From contig CAIUMP010000022.1 of the NCBI GenBank assembly GCA_903900335.1, positions 62,001 through 126,000 of the forward strand: a stretch of DNA of 64,000 nt, in the 5' to 3' direction. The notes under the pieces are model-generated. The model did not search any database and had not been told where the DNA came from. It worked only from the letters and a program-made list of their open reading frames with translations. The position numbers and the translations under genes were made by a program. This DNA is from an uncultured Ignavibacteriota bacterium. GTDB lineage: Bacteria; Bacteroidota; Ignavibacteria; Palsa-1295. Position 1 is the first letter of the stretch; each line of letters begins with the position of its first letter. Positions 27,465 through 36,247 of the stretch are shown piece by piece.

Positions 27465-28601
27465 ATGCCGAGACAAGTTACTTCCAGACTCGACGAAACC
27501 GATATTGACCGTATTGTTACCGCTATTCGGAACTCCGGGTCAGCGGGAGAGGCGCGCAAGCGTGAGGCACCTCTTCGGAAATTGCTGCAACTTACCGGTG
27601 GCCCGATCATTCGTGGCGACGAAGCGCACTTTTTCTTTGAATCGCCCATCGATGGGGTAGTGCGCATCACGGGTGACTGGAACGGCTGGAAACCCATAGA
27701 TAAGCTCGATAAGCTGAACTCGTACTCTCGCTTTTACCATCTTCGCAAGCGCTTCCCCATCGATGCCCGACTTGCGTATCGCCTCCTTCTTGACGGCCAA
27801 CATTCCGTCTTTGATCCCTTCAATCCTTACCGAGAGGAAGAGGTCTTCGGCACGAACAGTGTCATCCGGATGCCCGCTTACAAAAGCGAACCACTGGCGA
27901 ACGAACCTGCTACTGAAGTCCCTCGTGGCAAAATTCGAGAATTTGAAGTGCCCCATTTGAAACACGGCACCGGTGCGAACTTCACCAGAAGCGTCACCGT
28001 GTATGCACCTGCGGACATGCGAACGATCTCTAAACTTCCAATTCTGTTTGTGCATGATGGCCCACAAACGATATCCGTCGGCAAGTTCATCAACATCCTC
28101 GACAACCTGTACAACAAAGAGCCGAATCTCGATCGGACTATCGTCGTATTCGTGCCCCCACGCGAGCGAGACAAAGAGTACATGCTAAATGAATCCTACG
28201 CGTCCTGGCTGGCGCACGTTCTTGTTCCGTTCGTAGAGTCGAAGATGAAGTTGCGACCGGCGTATCGCGGTACTCTCGGCTCTTCACTTGGTGGATTGCT
28301 CTCGGCACAACTGGGTTTCATCTATCCAAAAGTGTTTTCTCGGATCGCGATGCAGTCGCCTGCTCTTTGGGTGCAGAATGAGAAAATCATTCGGTCATTT
28401 AAAAGCGTACAGAAGCTCCCTCTCCACTTTTTCTTGCAAACCGGGACTATACATGACGCCGAAACGGAATCGCGTAAAATGTTGCGTGTGCTTCAAGAGA
28501 AAGCTTATCCAACAGTTTATCGTGAGTCAAACGAGAGCCACAATTGGGGTAATTGGAGAGGGAGTTATGCGGACGTTGTCCGATGGTTTGGATCGGTCTG
28601 A
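27465..28601 (+). CDS. Enterochelin-esterase-like alpha/beta hydrolase with N-terminal CBM48-like domain
   Basis: 378 residues. The first half holds a glycogen-binding-like (CBM48/isoamylase N) domain at about 48-135, with VRITGDWNGWKP. The hydrolase half (about 165-378) belongs to the PF00756 esterase group: VTVYAPADM, LPILFVHDG, nucleophile Ser in GSSLGG, and His in ESHNWGNWRG. The layout is that of Fes/IroE-like proteins, but no siderophore genes are nearby, so the natural ester is unknown. No signal peptide is seen. Confidence 0.87.
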   Translation: MPRQVTSRLDETDIDRIVTAIRNSGSAGEARKREAPLRKLLQLTGGPIIRGDEAHFFFESPIDGVVRITGDWNGWKPIDKLDKLNSYSRFYHLRKRFPIDARLAYRLLLDGQHSVFDPFNPYREEEVFGTNSVIRMPAYKSEPLANEPATEVPRGKIREFEVPHLKHGTGANFTRSVTVYAPADMRTISKLPILFVHDGPQTISVGKFINILDNLYNKEPNLDRTIVVFVPPRERDKEYMLNESYASWLAHVLVPFVESKMKLRPAYRGTLGSSLGGLLSAQLGFIYPKVFSRIAMQSPALWVQNEKIIRSFKSVQKLPLHFFLQTGTIHDAETESRKMLRVLQEKAYPTVYRESNESHNWGNWRGSYADVVRWFGSV

Positions 28602-28606
28602 AGATC

Positions 28607-29224
28607 TTAACCCAAATATTTATTCTGTTCTTTCTGCAACTCCTTAATGAGATACTTCAATCGCGCGTTTTGGGAGCCTTGTGCAAGCGGAAAATAGTGC
28701 TCCTGCGTTTGCATGATGTACTTGATCGGGTTGCGCTTTACATTGAACTCTAAGCAGCGATAGGTATCCAGTCGGTCAGCCAGCTTTAGCATCCGTGCAT
28801 CCTCGCTCGATTGCATTAGCCGCTCGATGTACTCTCGTTCAACCCAATCCTTCATCACTCCCTCAGCTTTTATATCCTTCGTGAGTTTCTGGACCAGATA
28901 ACTCGTGTAGGAGCCAAAATTGAGTTCGATGATCTCCGGAGTCAGTACGTTGGAATCTTCCAACGTATCATGCAAAAGGGCAGCACAGACAATTGAAGCG
29001 TCGTAGTGATTAAGCTCGGTGACGAAAATTCTTGCTACCCGGCTGGGATGCCAGAAGTAGGGTTTACCATCGAGGCGCTTTTGGAATTCATGGACACTCT
29101 CTGCCATGTCGTAGGCATCCATGACCTTCATTAGATCGACCGGAGTTACCCCTCGATCACGAAGCAGCTGTTCCAGCTCTTCGCGGGGAAGGTATGTCTC
29201 GTTGTATTTCGCGTCGGGTAACAC
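28607..29224 (-). CDS. HD-domain phosphohydrolase, RelA/SpoT-hydrolase-like
   Basis: 205 residues, a single HD domain. The ligands are in order: His in YFWHPSRVA, HD pair in ALLHDTLEDS, and Asp in KLADRLDT. This arrangement matches the (p)ppGpp hydrolase domain of RelA/SpoT and small MESH1/SAH proteins. There is no synthetase, TGS or ACT domain. Substrate is inferred only from the fold. The stop is five bases from the convergent esterase stop, with no room for a terminator; ychF lies 62 bases upstream on the same strand. Confidence 0.78.
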   Translation of the reverse strand: MLPDAKYNETYLPREELEQLLRDRGVTPVDLMKVMDAYDMAESVHEFQKRLDGKPYFWHPSRVARIFVTELNHYDASIVCAALLHDTLEDSNVLTPEIIELNFGSYTSYLVQKLTKDIKAEGVMKDWVEREYIERLMQSSEDARMLKLADRLDTYRCLEFNVKRNPIKYIMQTQEHYFPLAQGSQNARLKYLIKELQKEQNKYLG

Positions 29225-29286
29225 TGTTGTGTACTCTGATTACCATTTGTGCTGCAGCGCTTCGCAACACCCCGGACCCGGTTCAG

Positions 29287-30387
29287 TTAAACATTGAACC
29301 GGAAGTGCATGATGTCTCCATCAGCAACAACATATTCGCGTCCTTCGCTTCGCAAAAGTCCGGCTTCTTTTACTGCGGCCTCAGACTTGAGCCTTTTGAA
29401 ATCCGCAAATTTCATGGTCTCGGCGCGGATGAAGCCCTTTTCGAAGTCCGTGTGAATAACGGCCGCTGCTTCGGGTGCCTTCGCACCTTTACGCACCGTC
29501 CATGCGCGGATCTCCTTCGGTCCGACAGTGAAGTACGTCTGAAGCCCGAGCAAATCGTATGCCTCGCGTACGAGAGCGTTCAAACCTGCTTCCTTGAGCC
29601 CAAGCTCGTGAAGGAACTCCGCTCGCTCTTCCTCGGGGACCTCGACTAGCTCCATTTCGATCTTTGCACAGATCGGCACAACTCCGGCTCCCTCCTTCTT
29701 GGCGATTTCCCGGATGGTATCAATGTATGCATTCCCGTTTATCACCCCTGCCTCATCGGTATTTGCAACGAAGAGAACGGGTTTTCCTGTCAGCAGGTGC
29801 ATATCACGAAGCCATAGTGTTTCTTCCTCGTTGTTGAGAGTCAGATAACGGGCTAATCGCCCTTGCACCATGTGCTCCCGCAATCGGTCGTAGAACTCAG
29901 ATTCCGCTCGTGCCTTCAAATCACCTGTTTTCCCCTTCCTTTGGGCAGTGTCCTTCTTCTTGTCAAGTGTCTCAAGATCCTTGATGATCAGCTCGGCTTC
30001 GATCACTTCAATGTCGCGCTTTGGGTCAACGGAGCCATCCACATGTATGACATTCGGGTCATCGAAGGCCCGGACAACGTGTGCAATCGCGTCCACTTCT
30101 CTAATATGAGAGAGGAATTGGTTGCCAAGACCCTCGCCTTGGGAAGCACCCTTCACTAATCCAGCAATATCTACAAACTCGATCGTCGCGGGCATCTGCT
30201 TCTGCGGATTGACAAGTGCGGTCAATTCCTTGATCCTGTAATCCGGCACCGGCACAACACCCGTATTTGGTTCGATCGTGCAAAATGGATAATTCTCGGC
30301 AGCGGCCTGACTCGATGCCGTTATTGCATTAAACAGCGTTGATTTGCCAACATTCGGAAGCCCAACAATACCGCAGCGAATACCCAT
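29287..30387 (-). CDS. ychF: Redox-regulated ATPase/GTPase YchF
   Basis: 366-residue Obg-family P-loop protein that prefers ATP and associates with ribosomes. G1 is [13 protein letters not shown], the switch region [11 protein letters not shown]3 [10 protein letters not shown] followed by GLGNQFL, and the altered G4 NTDE (ANTDEAG) explains the ATP preference. A coiled-coil insertion (about 130-200) and the C-terminal TGS domain ([25 protein letters not shown]) complete the family layout. Length is typical. Confidence 0.96.
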   Translation of the reverse strand: MGIRCGIVGLPNVGKSTLFNAITASSQAAAENYPFCTIEPNTGVVPVPDYRIKELTALVNPQKQMPATIEFVDIAGLVKGASQGEGLGNQFLSHIREVDAIAHVVRAFDDPNVIHVDGSVDPKRDIEVIEAELIIKDLETLDKKKDTAQRKGKTGDLKARAESEFYDRLREHMVQGRLARYLTLNNEEETLWLRDMHLLTGKPVLFVANTDEAGVINGNAYIDTIREIAKKEGAGVVPICAKIEMELVEVPEEERAEFLHELGLKEAGLNALVREAYDLLGLQTYFTVGPKEIRAWTVRKGAKAPEAAAVIHTDFEKGFIRAETMKFADFKRLKSEAAVKEAGLLRSEGREYVVADGDIMHFRFNV

Positions 30388-30472
30388 TAGGAAGTTTTTT
30401 GTGCAAAGTTTATTATCTGGGTCACAGACCTAGTGTGCCCCAGTCGATCCTGCTCGCGTCGTAAGAGCGAAG

Positions 30473-31045
30473 CTACCGCTTTTGTTCCGCCGGGTGAGCT
30501 TCCGGATGGTCTGGGTGTGGGATCAGCACAGGCGGGGCGACAGTGGGTGGATCCGGGTTGATCAGCGCGATAGAATAAAACTGCCCCTTATCGCTACTCG
30601 TTAACGTGAACTTCTCACCTGGCGATTCCCAGGCGACACTTTGATAAACATTGTGATACTCCTGCGTGGGTTTACCATGCAATTTCTTAAGCTTCTCGAT
30701 GACCTTGCCCAAAACTTTGGCATTGTCCGCAGCGCTTCGCTTCTTCGAGATGAAGCTAACCTGCGTGACCTCCGGCCCCTGTACGGCCACTCGAAATTCT
30801 CCGTTATCCTCAAGAAAGTCTCCCTTGAAGGAAAGTATGCTCGCTCCATCAAATCCCCCCCAGACCATGGTATCGAGGGGTGCGTGAGAATTCAAGATCA
30901 CTTCACGAGTCAACATGCCAGGGCGCACACCGTGTAGATCGAAGCGTTTGTGTAACTGTGCGTGAACGACCAGCGGCCCGAAGGTAAGAAAGGCCAGAGC
31001 GGCAACGAAGTTGCGTTGATTTTTCTGAAGGCTGACTGATAACAT
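30473..31045 (-). CDS. Secreted protein of unknown family
   Basis: 190 residues with a signal peptide (about 10-30: FVAALAFLTFGPLVVHAQ). The mature part starts with a section like a small alpha/beta SmpA- or PsbP-type element (LHGVRPGMLTREVIL), then strands and a helix (KVIEKLKKLHGKP), and ends in a Pro/His-rich tail. No family is recognised. It lies 16 bases downstream of the next secreted gene on the same strand, so they are probably one unit. Confidence 0.65.
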   Translation of the reverse strand: MLSVSLQKNQRNFVAALAFLTFGPLVVHAQLHKRFDLHGVRPGMLTREVILNSHAPLDTMVWGGFDGASILSFKGDFLEDNGEFRVAVQGPEVTQVSFISKKRSAADNAKVLGKVIEKLKKLHGKPTQEYHNVYQSVAWESPGEKFTLTSSDKGQFYSIALINPDPPTVAPPVLIPHPDHPEAHPAEQKR

Positions 31046-31061
31046 AATTCGCTATACTAAC

Positions 31062-32066
31062 CTAATCTAACTTAAAGCTTCTCGCAATTTCACGAAAATA
31101 ATCGTATTCCAATTGCTGATTCGGTTGATTGAACGGTGCAAGCAGTAACAAGATTGCCCTTGGAGTTAGGAACGCCGCAACGTACTCGAGCGTACTGTCC
31201 TGGTTTCGCGCCACAAATTCAAATCCTTCCCGGATAAAGCGGTGCGTTACGCTGTCGTGCACGTTGAAATCATTTTCGCTACTGACAGCGATCCCTTTTG
31301 CTCCAAAGGCGAGCTCTGCTTTCATTTTGAAGTTCTTCCACATCTCGGAGTCGATCTTACCAACAAGCGCCGGACGCAGTGTCACTGACAATTCCAGACG
31401 AGTTGGCTGTCTCGGATCGCGGAAGGTCAGTGCATACGTACCGCTGGAATCGAGTGTTTCGGTGGAGCCCCAACCCGGGTTCGCCTCCAGTGTCAACGGC
31501 AGAAGTGTCGGAATAAACCTTCTCCGCAATGTCTCATTTCCAAGACCGCTTGTTGGCTCGTGGTAGTAGGCCAGTTTTGCACTCCGATATTTCTCGACGT
31601 TCATGTCATACTCGACCGGTCTCGAATCGAGAAGCCTGCCGTCGCGCGACCAGACATCAATGAAGACGAAATATTGTGTTTTCGGAAAGCTCAGGCTCAG
31701 GAGAGGAGTTTTCGACACGAAACCCCGAAGCGAGTCGCCTACATAGAACGAGGGCATCCACGCTGTATCTTCTCGGAGGCCCAGCAATCCTAGCTCAGGA
31801 AAACGCACAGCGATCCGTGTGTTTATCGTATCAAGTACCTGAAGGACTGCAGTAGGACGAGGAAATGCGCCGACAAAATCGCCTTCGCTACTTCCAAGTC
31901 CAGCGATATGGTAGTAGGCCCTTCCTTTCACTTTCAGGTCCGAAATAGTGTCCATCTGCCTCGCAGAGCGGTTGGACTGAAGAAGCGCTTGCGAATTCGC
32001 AGTCGCCGCGGTAACTACCAGGATCAAGAGTACAGCTGTGAGGATTCCAATGGGGCGAGTATTCAT
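31062..32066 (-). CDS. Secreted protein of unknown family
   Basis: 334 residues from ATG 32066, with a signal peptide (MNTRPIGILTAVLLILVVTA...NSQ). The N-terminal 130 residues are strand-rich; the C-terminal 130 resemble PsbP/DcrB-like domains by pattern (SFTL-like strands, closing EIARSFKLD), as in the lipoprotein at 16380. This is a weak structural guess. Probably the first gene of a two-gene unit with the protein at 30473. A longer frame of 34 codons upstream is considered untranslated. Confidence 0.62.
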   Translation of the reverse strand: MNTRPIGILTAVLLILVVTAATANSQALLQSNRSARQMDTISDLKVKGRAYYHIAGLGSSEGDFVGAFPRPTAVLQVLDTINTRIAVRFPELGLLGLREDTAWMPSFYVGDSLRGFVSKTPLLSLSFPKTQYFVFIDVWSRDGRLLDSRPVEYDMNVEKYRSAKLAYYHEPTSGLGNETLRRRFIPTLLPLTLEANPGWGSTETLDSSGTYALTFRDPRQPTRLELSVTLRPALVGKIDSEMWKNFKMKAELAFGAKGIAVSSENDFNVHDSVTHRFIREGFEFVARNQDSTLEYVAAFLTPRAILLLLAPFNQPNQQLEYDYFREIARSFKLD

Positions 32067-32269
32067 CGCGCATACGAACGCACACGATTCTGGCCAGTTC
32101 CGCCAGGTGATCGGATTGAGGTGAAGTTCCAAACCGGAGTTAATTGTCCTTAAGCAGTGAGCAGTCATCCGAAGCCGAAACCTGAACCAGCTTCCCCACG
32201 TTGGTTTGCTACGTGCATACTTGTTCCGTATGCCGCAAGACGAAGTTTGTTCAAATCCTATGACTACCT

Positions 32270-35065
32270 ATGTCTTCCCCCACAAGACATTTTCAAGATC
32301 CGAGAACTATCCAAGTTCGTGAACGCTCAGCTGATCTCGAAACCGGCTCCACCGTTGGCGGCGCTATGAAGATTCAAGAGGCGCTTCCGATGGATGTGCC
32401 GCTCCCAATGATCATATTCGACGCGGTGAGCTTGCGGATTCTGTACGTCAATAAACATGCGTGTGAACTCTATCAATATTCGGAAGATGAATTTCTCGGC
32501 CTGACACTCTCCGATATTCGGCCGGAGGAAAGTAGGGAGAACTTCGTGACGAATGTGGCACCCATCATCGCCGCGAGAGTTGGAGGCCATACCCTGATGA
32601 CTCGCCACATGAAAAAGAACGGCGAGGTAATGGATATTGAGTTATTTACGCAGCAAACCAGATTTGCCGGCGTGCCTGCGAGGGTCATCATGCTTAAGGA
32701 CATGACCCAGCGGATTCGTGAACACACGGAGCTTACCAAGGCCCGCAGTACGCTTCGGTCTGTTCTGGATAGCTCCTTGGCAGGCATAAGCGCTGTAGAC
32801 ACAGAGCATCGCCTGATCGCGTGCAATGCCTTTGTCAGCAATATCATTCGAGAGCATTATGGAGTGGATGTCGTCGAAGGAATGAAACTGCGAGAGTTCC
32901 TACCTGAAGATGTTGGCACATTCTTCCACGAATCCGAAACACGCGCACTTGCTGGCGAGACCTTCACGGCAGAATGGACATTCCACCTGCCCTCCGCAGA
33001 TATGATCGTGGAGTTTTCCTTCTATCCCATGTATGAGGGAAACACGATCAGCGGGGCGTCTTCCTTCGGGAAGGATCTTACTCAAATTCGTAACGCAGAA
33101 GCAGAACAGCGAAAGTTGTTCGATGAAAGCCCAATGCCCATGTGGGTGATCGACACTCATACCCTCAAGTTCCTCCGAGTCAATAAACCAGCGTGTGCCC
33201 TGTATGAATACTCCGAAGCAGAATTTCTTCAGTTGACTCCTTTGGAGTTACGCCAGCCAGCAGACCGCGACGAGTACTATCAGCAGACGATCTCCCAGAT
33301 TCGTCATCTCCCTGATGAAGAGCCGGTGCACACTCGCCACATGAAAAAATCTGGATCTGTGATGGACGTCATTGTCAAACATCACAAGATGATGTTTGAA
33401 GGCCGCGAAGCCAGAATTGCGCTCATTGAAGACATTTCCGAACGGCTGAAGGCTGAGACCGCACTTCGCCTTGCGAACGAGCGTTTTCGACTCGCTACGG
33501 AGGCCGTGAGTTGTGTCATATACGATTGGGATGTCAATTCAGGGTATGTATATAACTCTCCGGGACTGTTGCCGCTCACGGGATTCGATCCCGAGGTCGA
33601 ACCCAACTGCGCTTCCCTTGCCTGGTGGATGGGGCGAATTCACCCCGATGATAAGCAAGAAGCCGCCGCAATAATCGAGCGTGCACTCGCACAGGGTCGG
33701 GAGTTCGAAGCAGAGTACCGAGTGCTTCATAAGCAAGGGCATTACGTGTACGTCTGGGATCGCGGTATCATCTCGCGGGACGAAGCGGGAGTTGCCGTTC
33801 GGGTCGTCGGAAGCACGCAAGACATTACGGCAAGAAAGCGCATGGAAGCTCAACTCGTTGAAGAGCGTAACCATGCACTTACCGCCCAAGAGAGTGCGGA
33901 GGAAATGAGTGTCCTGAAGACCAATTTTTTGGCTAACATGAGTCATGAAATTCGGACTCCGTTGACCGCGATTCTTGGGTTCGCTGAGCTGCTCTCTGCC
34001 AACCCCATCGATCCAGTTCGATCACGACATGCCTCGATCATTCATAGTTCTGCTACGCGCCTTCTTGAGACGATCAATAATATTCTCGACCTTGCTCGCA
34101 CCGAATCACGAAAGATCCTACTCTCGCCAACGGTTGTCTCGATTAATGATGAATTAGAACGACTCGTGGATCTTCTTGAGCCACTCGCGTCTCAGAGGAG
34201 CGTCGGACTCCATTTCATACCTTCTTCGCAGCCAACGGAAGCATTTCTCGATTCGCAGTACCTTAGTCAAATCGTGACGAATCTTCTCGGGAATGCAATC
34301 AAGTTCACACACGAGGGCTTTGTGAATGTGTATTTGCACATGGGAGCCGAGGCGCTGCTCCCGATGACAGAGATTCGAGGATTCCCGGCATACCGAACCT
34401 CCGAAGACCCGCTAGGAGAGCATTTCCGGATCGTGGTGTCCGACACGGGAGTCGGGATCGCCCAGGATCAGCTGTCAATGATCTTCGATGAATTCAAACA
34501 GGAATCCACAGGTTACGATCGTTCGCATGAAGGTAGCGGACTTGGCTTGACCATTAGCAATCGGCTGGTAGCTGCGATGGGTGGAAGCATGGAGGTCCGA
34601 AGCGCGAAGGGCGCTGGCAGCACGTTCATCGTCCGCCTCCCCTACTCGTCCGCGGTCGCCCCAAACGCTACCTTGCCACCAGCTGCGCCAGCTCCGAAGC
34701 GGCGGCTGTTGCTGGTGGAGAACAACCTTGAGACTGCCGAGATGATACGATATATGCTGCGAGCGGAGAATGAGGTCGAACATGCCAGCTCGGCCGGCGC
34801 TGCATTACTAATGCTTGGAAGCGAGCGGCCGGACATGATATTGATGGACGTGAATCTTGGAAGCGGAATGTCGGGGTTAGATCTGACCAGAATTCTGCGA
34901 GGCAAGAAGGAGACAGCAACGATTCCGATCATCGGAATCACAGGATATGCTATGAAGACCGACCAGCGTGCGGTATTGGAAGCTGGTTGCGACGACTACC
35001 TTTCAAAGCCATTCACCCAATCAGAACTGCACTCCGTTGTGGAGAGGAATCTACGCTTAGTTTGA
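32270..35065 (+). CDS. Hybrid sensor histidine kinase with four PAS domains and a receiver
   Basis: 931 residues, no clear membrane segment, so probably cytosolic. PAS domains lie at about 40-145, 160-275, 285-390 and 400-520; the first and third are near-duplicates (both have RVNKPACALYEYSE / YVNKHACELYQYSE and TRHMKKxG). Then HisKA with the phospho-acceptor His559 in MSHEIRTP, HATPase_c with N box LLGNAIKFT, DTGVGIAQDQ and GSGLGLTISN, and a C-terminal receiver with Asp860 (ILMDVNLG) and Lys in YLSKPF. ATG 32366 is an alternative start. No output response regulator gene is adjacent; the receiver suggests phosphorelay. Confidence 0.93.
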   Translation: MSSPTRHFQDPRTIQVRERSADLETGSTVGGAMKIQEALPMDVPLPMIIFDAVSLRILYVNKHACELYQYSEDEFLGLTLSDIRPEESRENFVTNVAPIIAARVGGHTLMTRHMKKNGEVMDIELFTQQTRFAGVPARVIMLKDMTQRIREHTELTKARSTLRSVLDSSLAGISAVDTEHRLIACNAFVSNIIREHYGVDVVEGMKLREFLPEDVGTFFHESETRALAGETFTAEWTFHLPSADMIVEFSFYPMYEGNTISGASSFGKDLTQIRNAEAEQRKLFDESPMPMWVIDTHTLKFLRVNKPACALYEYSEAEFLQLTPLELRQPADRDEYYQQTISQIRHLPDEEPVHTRHMKKSGSVMDVIVKHHKMMFEGREARIALIEDISERLKAETALRLANERFRLATEAVSCVIYDWDVNSGYVYNSPGLLPLTGFDPEVEPNCASLAWWMGRIHPDDKQEAAAIIERALAQGREFEAEYRVLHKQGHYVYVWDRGIISRDEAGVAVRVVGSTQDITARKRMEAQLVEERNHALTAQESAEEMSVLKTNFLANMSHEIRTPLTAILGFAELLSANPIDPVRSRHASIIHSSATRLLETINNILDLARTESRKILLSPTVVSINDELERLVDLLEPLASQRSVGLHFIPSSQPTEAFLDSQYLSQIVTNLLGNAIKFTHEGFVNVYLHMGAEALLPMTEIRGFPAYRTSEDPLGEHFRIVVSDTGVGIAQDQLSMIFDEFKQESTGYDRSHEGSGLGLTISNRLVAAMGGSMEVRSAKGAGSTFIVRLPYSSAVAPNATLPPAAPAPKRRLLLVENNLETAEMIRYMLRAENEVEHASSAGAALLMLGSERPDMILMDVNLGSGMSGLDLTRILRGKKETATIPIIGITGYAMKTDQRAVLEAGCDDYLSKPFTQSELHSVVERNLRLV

Positions 35066-35641
35066 CGAAGAAGTTGTCCCTCTATACAACCGCTTCTGTA
35101 ACTCGATAGCGACATAATGGAAGATAACGGAGTGCACGCTCTCTGAGGTGCACATATCGTTCAGTGGAACGTGAACAGCTGATGCTGCTATCTGTTTCAG
35201 CTTCCCTCCTCCGAACCCCGTCACCCCAACTGTGTGAAGCCCATTCTTGTTAGCCCACTCGATGGCGGTTATCACGTTAGGGCTATTTCCCGATCCAGAG
35301 ATGGCTACGACAATGTCACCGGGCCGCGCGTAGGTGCGAAGCTGCTGTTCGAAGATCGAGGCATAGCCTTCGTCGTTTCCGTATGCCGTCATGAGCGCAA
35401 CGTTGTCCGTCAGCGACATCGCTCGCAACCGTTTTGTTTGGTCCATGGATCGAAGTGTACCCTTGGCCAGATCATTCGCGAAATGGGAGGCGTTCGCAGC
35501 GCTACCACCGTTGCCGATCACAAATACAGTCCGGCCATTCTCATACGCATCGACAAGAAGGTCAAGAAAACTCGAAATCTCAGCTTCATCGAGCGAGGTG
35601 AGCGAATTGTTGAAGTAGCTGAGATATTCGGTAAATGTCAT
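35057..35641 (-). CDS. gmhA: Phosphoheptose isomerase-like SIS protein
   Basis: 194 residues, a single SIS domain. It would isomerise sedoheptulose 7-phosphate to D-glycero-manno-heptose 7-phosphate for LPS core or S-layer glycans. Family features: VIGNGGSAANASHFANDL, MTAYGNDEGY, AISGSGNSPNV, and the C-terminal TSESVHSVIFHYVAIEL with the His typical of GmhA. It ends inside the last nine bases of the convergent histidine kinase gene. ATG 35641 was preferred over 35680. A GT9 heptosyltransferase-like gene lies 5 kb away, which fits the heptose role. Confidence 0.82.
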   Translation of the reverse strand: MTFTEYLSYFNNSLTSLDEAEISSFLDLLVDAYENGRTVFVIGNGGSAANASHFANDLAKGTLRSMDQTKRLRAMSLTDNVALMTAYGNDEGYASIFEQQLRTYARPGDIVVAISGSGNSPNVITAIEWANKNGLHTVGVTGFGGGKLKQIAASAVHVPLNDMCTSESVHSVIFHYVAIELQKRLYRGTTSSSN

Positions 35642-35767
35642 CAAGAATTGGCAATAATCAATGATTGAGGCGTCAGGCACATTCTATTAGCGGCCTAACT
35701 AAGTATGTCTCCCTTTCGGTTCTCCTCACCTCCGTGCGCATTCTAATCGGCCTCGGGGCGGCCGCGG

Positions 35768-36247
35768 TCAGCCTCGACCCTTGCGCACTTTTTCCAACTG
35801 TTCGTGGTGCCGAGCACGCTGAGCAGAGTCCAGCGATTCTTTCTTCTCCCAGGTGCGGGTATCATCGCCCGACTTGAGTGCGACAATGCGCAATAAGTAA
35901 TTGACTCTTCCTTTTGCCTCCGCCGATGCCTCGTGTATCTCATAGGTAAAGGCGAGTTCGTCCTTGACATGATTCGCCAGGAAACAGTCCATTTCCTTCA
36001 CTCCCATCAATCCATTCAAAGACATGCCATAGGCATCCTTAAGGAAACAGCGGTCGGCGTGATCCTTATCGAATTGAATGAACTGCCCATTACTGCTCAC
36101 CGTCTTGATCAGTTTTCCAAGCGAGGAATCACTAACAATTCGATACTCCGAGCTGTGACGCGATCCTTGCATAACGCCATTGAGTGTGCACACGAGAATA
36201 CCTGCGAAGGCAAAGATAACGAGTCGGTTCTCATTGAGCTTCATCAT
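35768..36247 (-). CDS. Small exported or membrane-anchored protein, unassigned
   Basis: 159 residues with an N-terminal hydrophobic segment (8-26, LVIFAFAGILVCTLNGV), then a soluble part containing two cysteines (DRCFLKDAYG, EMDCFLANH) and a charged C-terminal helix. No family is recognised. Its ATG overlaps the TGA of the ABC exporter gene (ATGA), so translation is coupled; a role linked to that exporter is inferred only from this. Confidence 0.65.
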   Translation of the reverse strand: MMKLNENRLVIFAFAGILVCTLNGVMQGSRHSSEYRIVSDSSLGKLIKTVSSNGQFIQFDKDHADRCFLKDAYGMSLNGLMGVKEMDCFLANHVKDELAFTYEIHEASAEAKGRVNYLLRIVALKSGDDTRTWEKKESLDSAQRARHHEQLEKVRKGRG

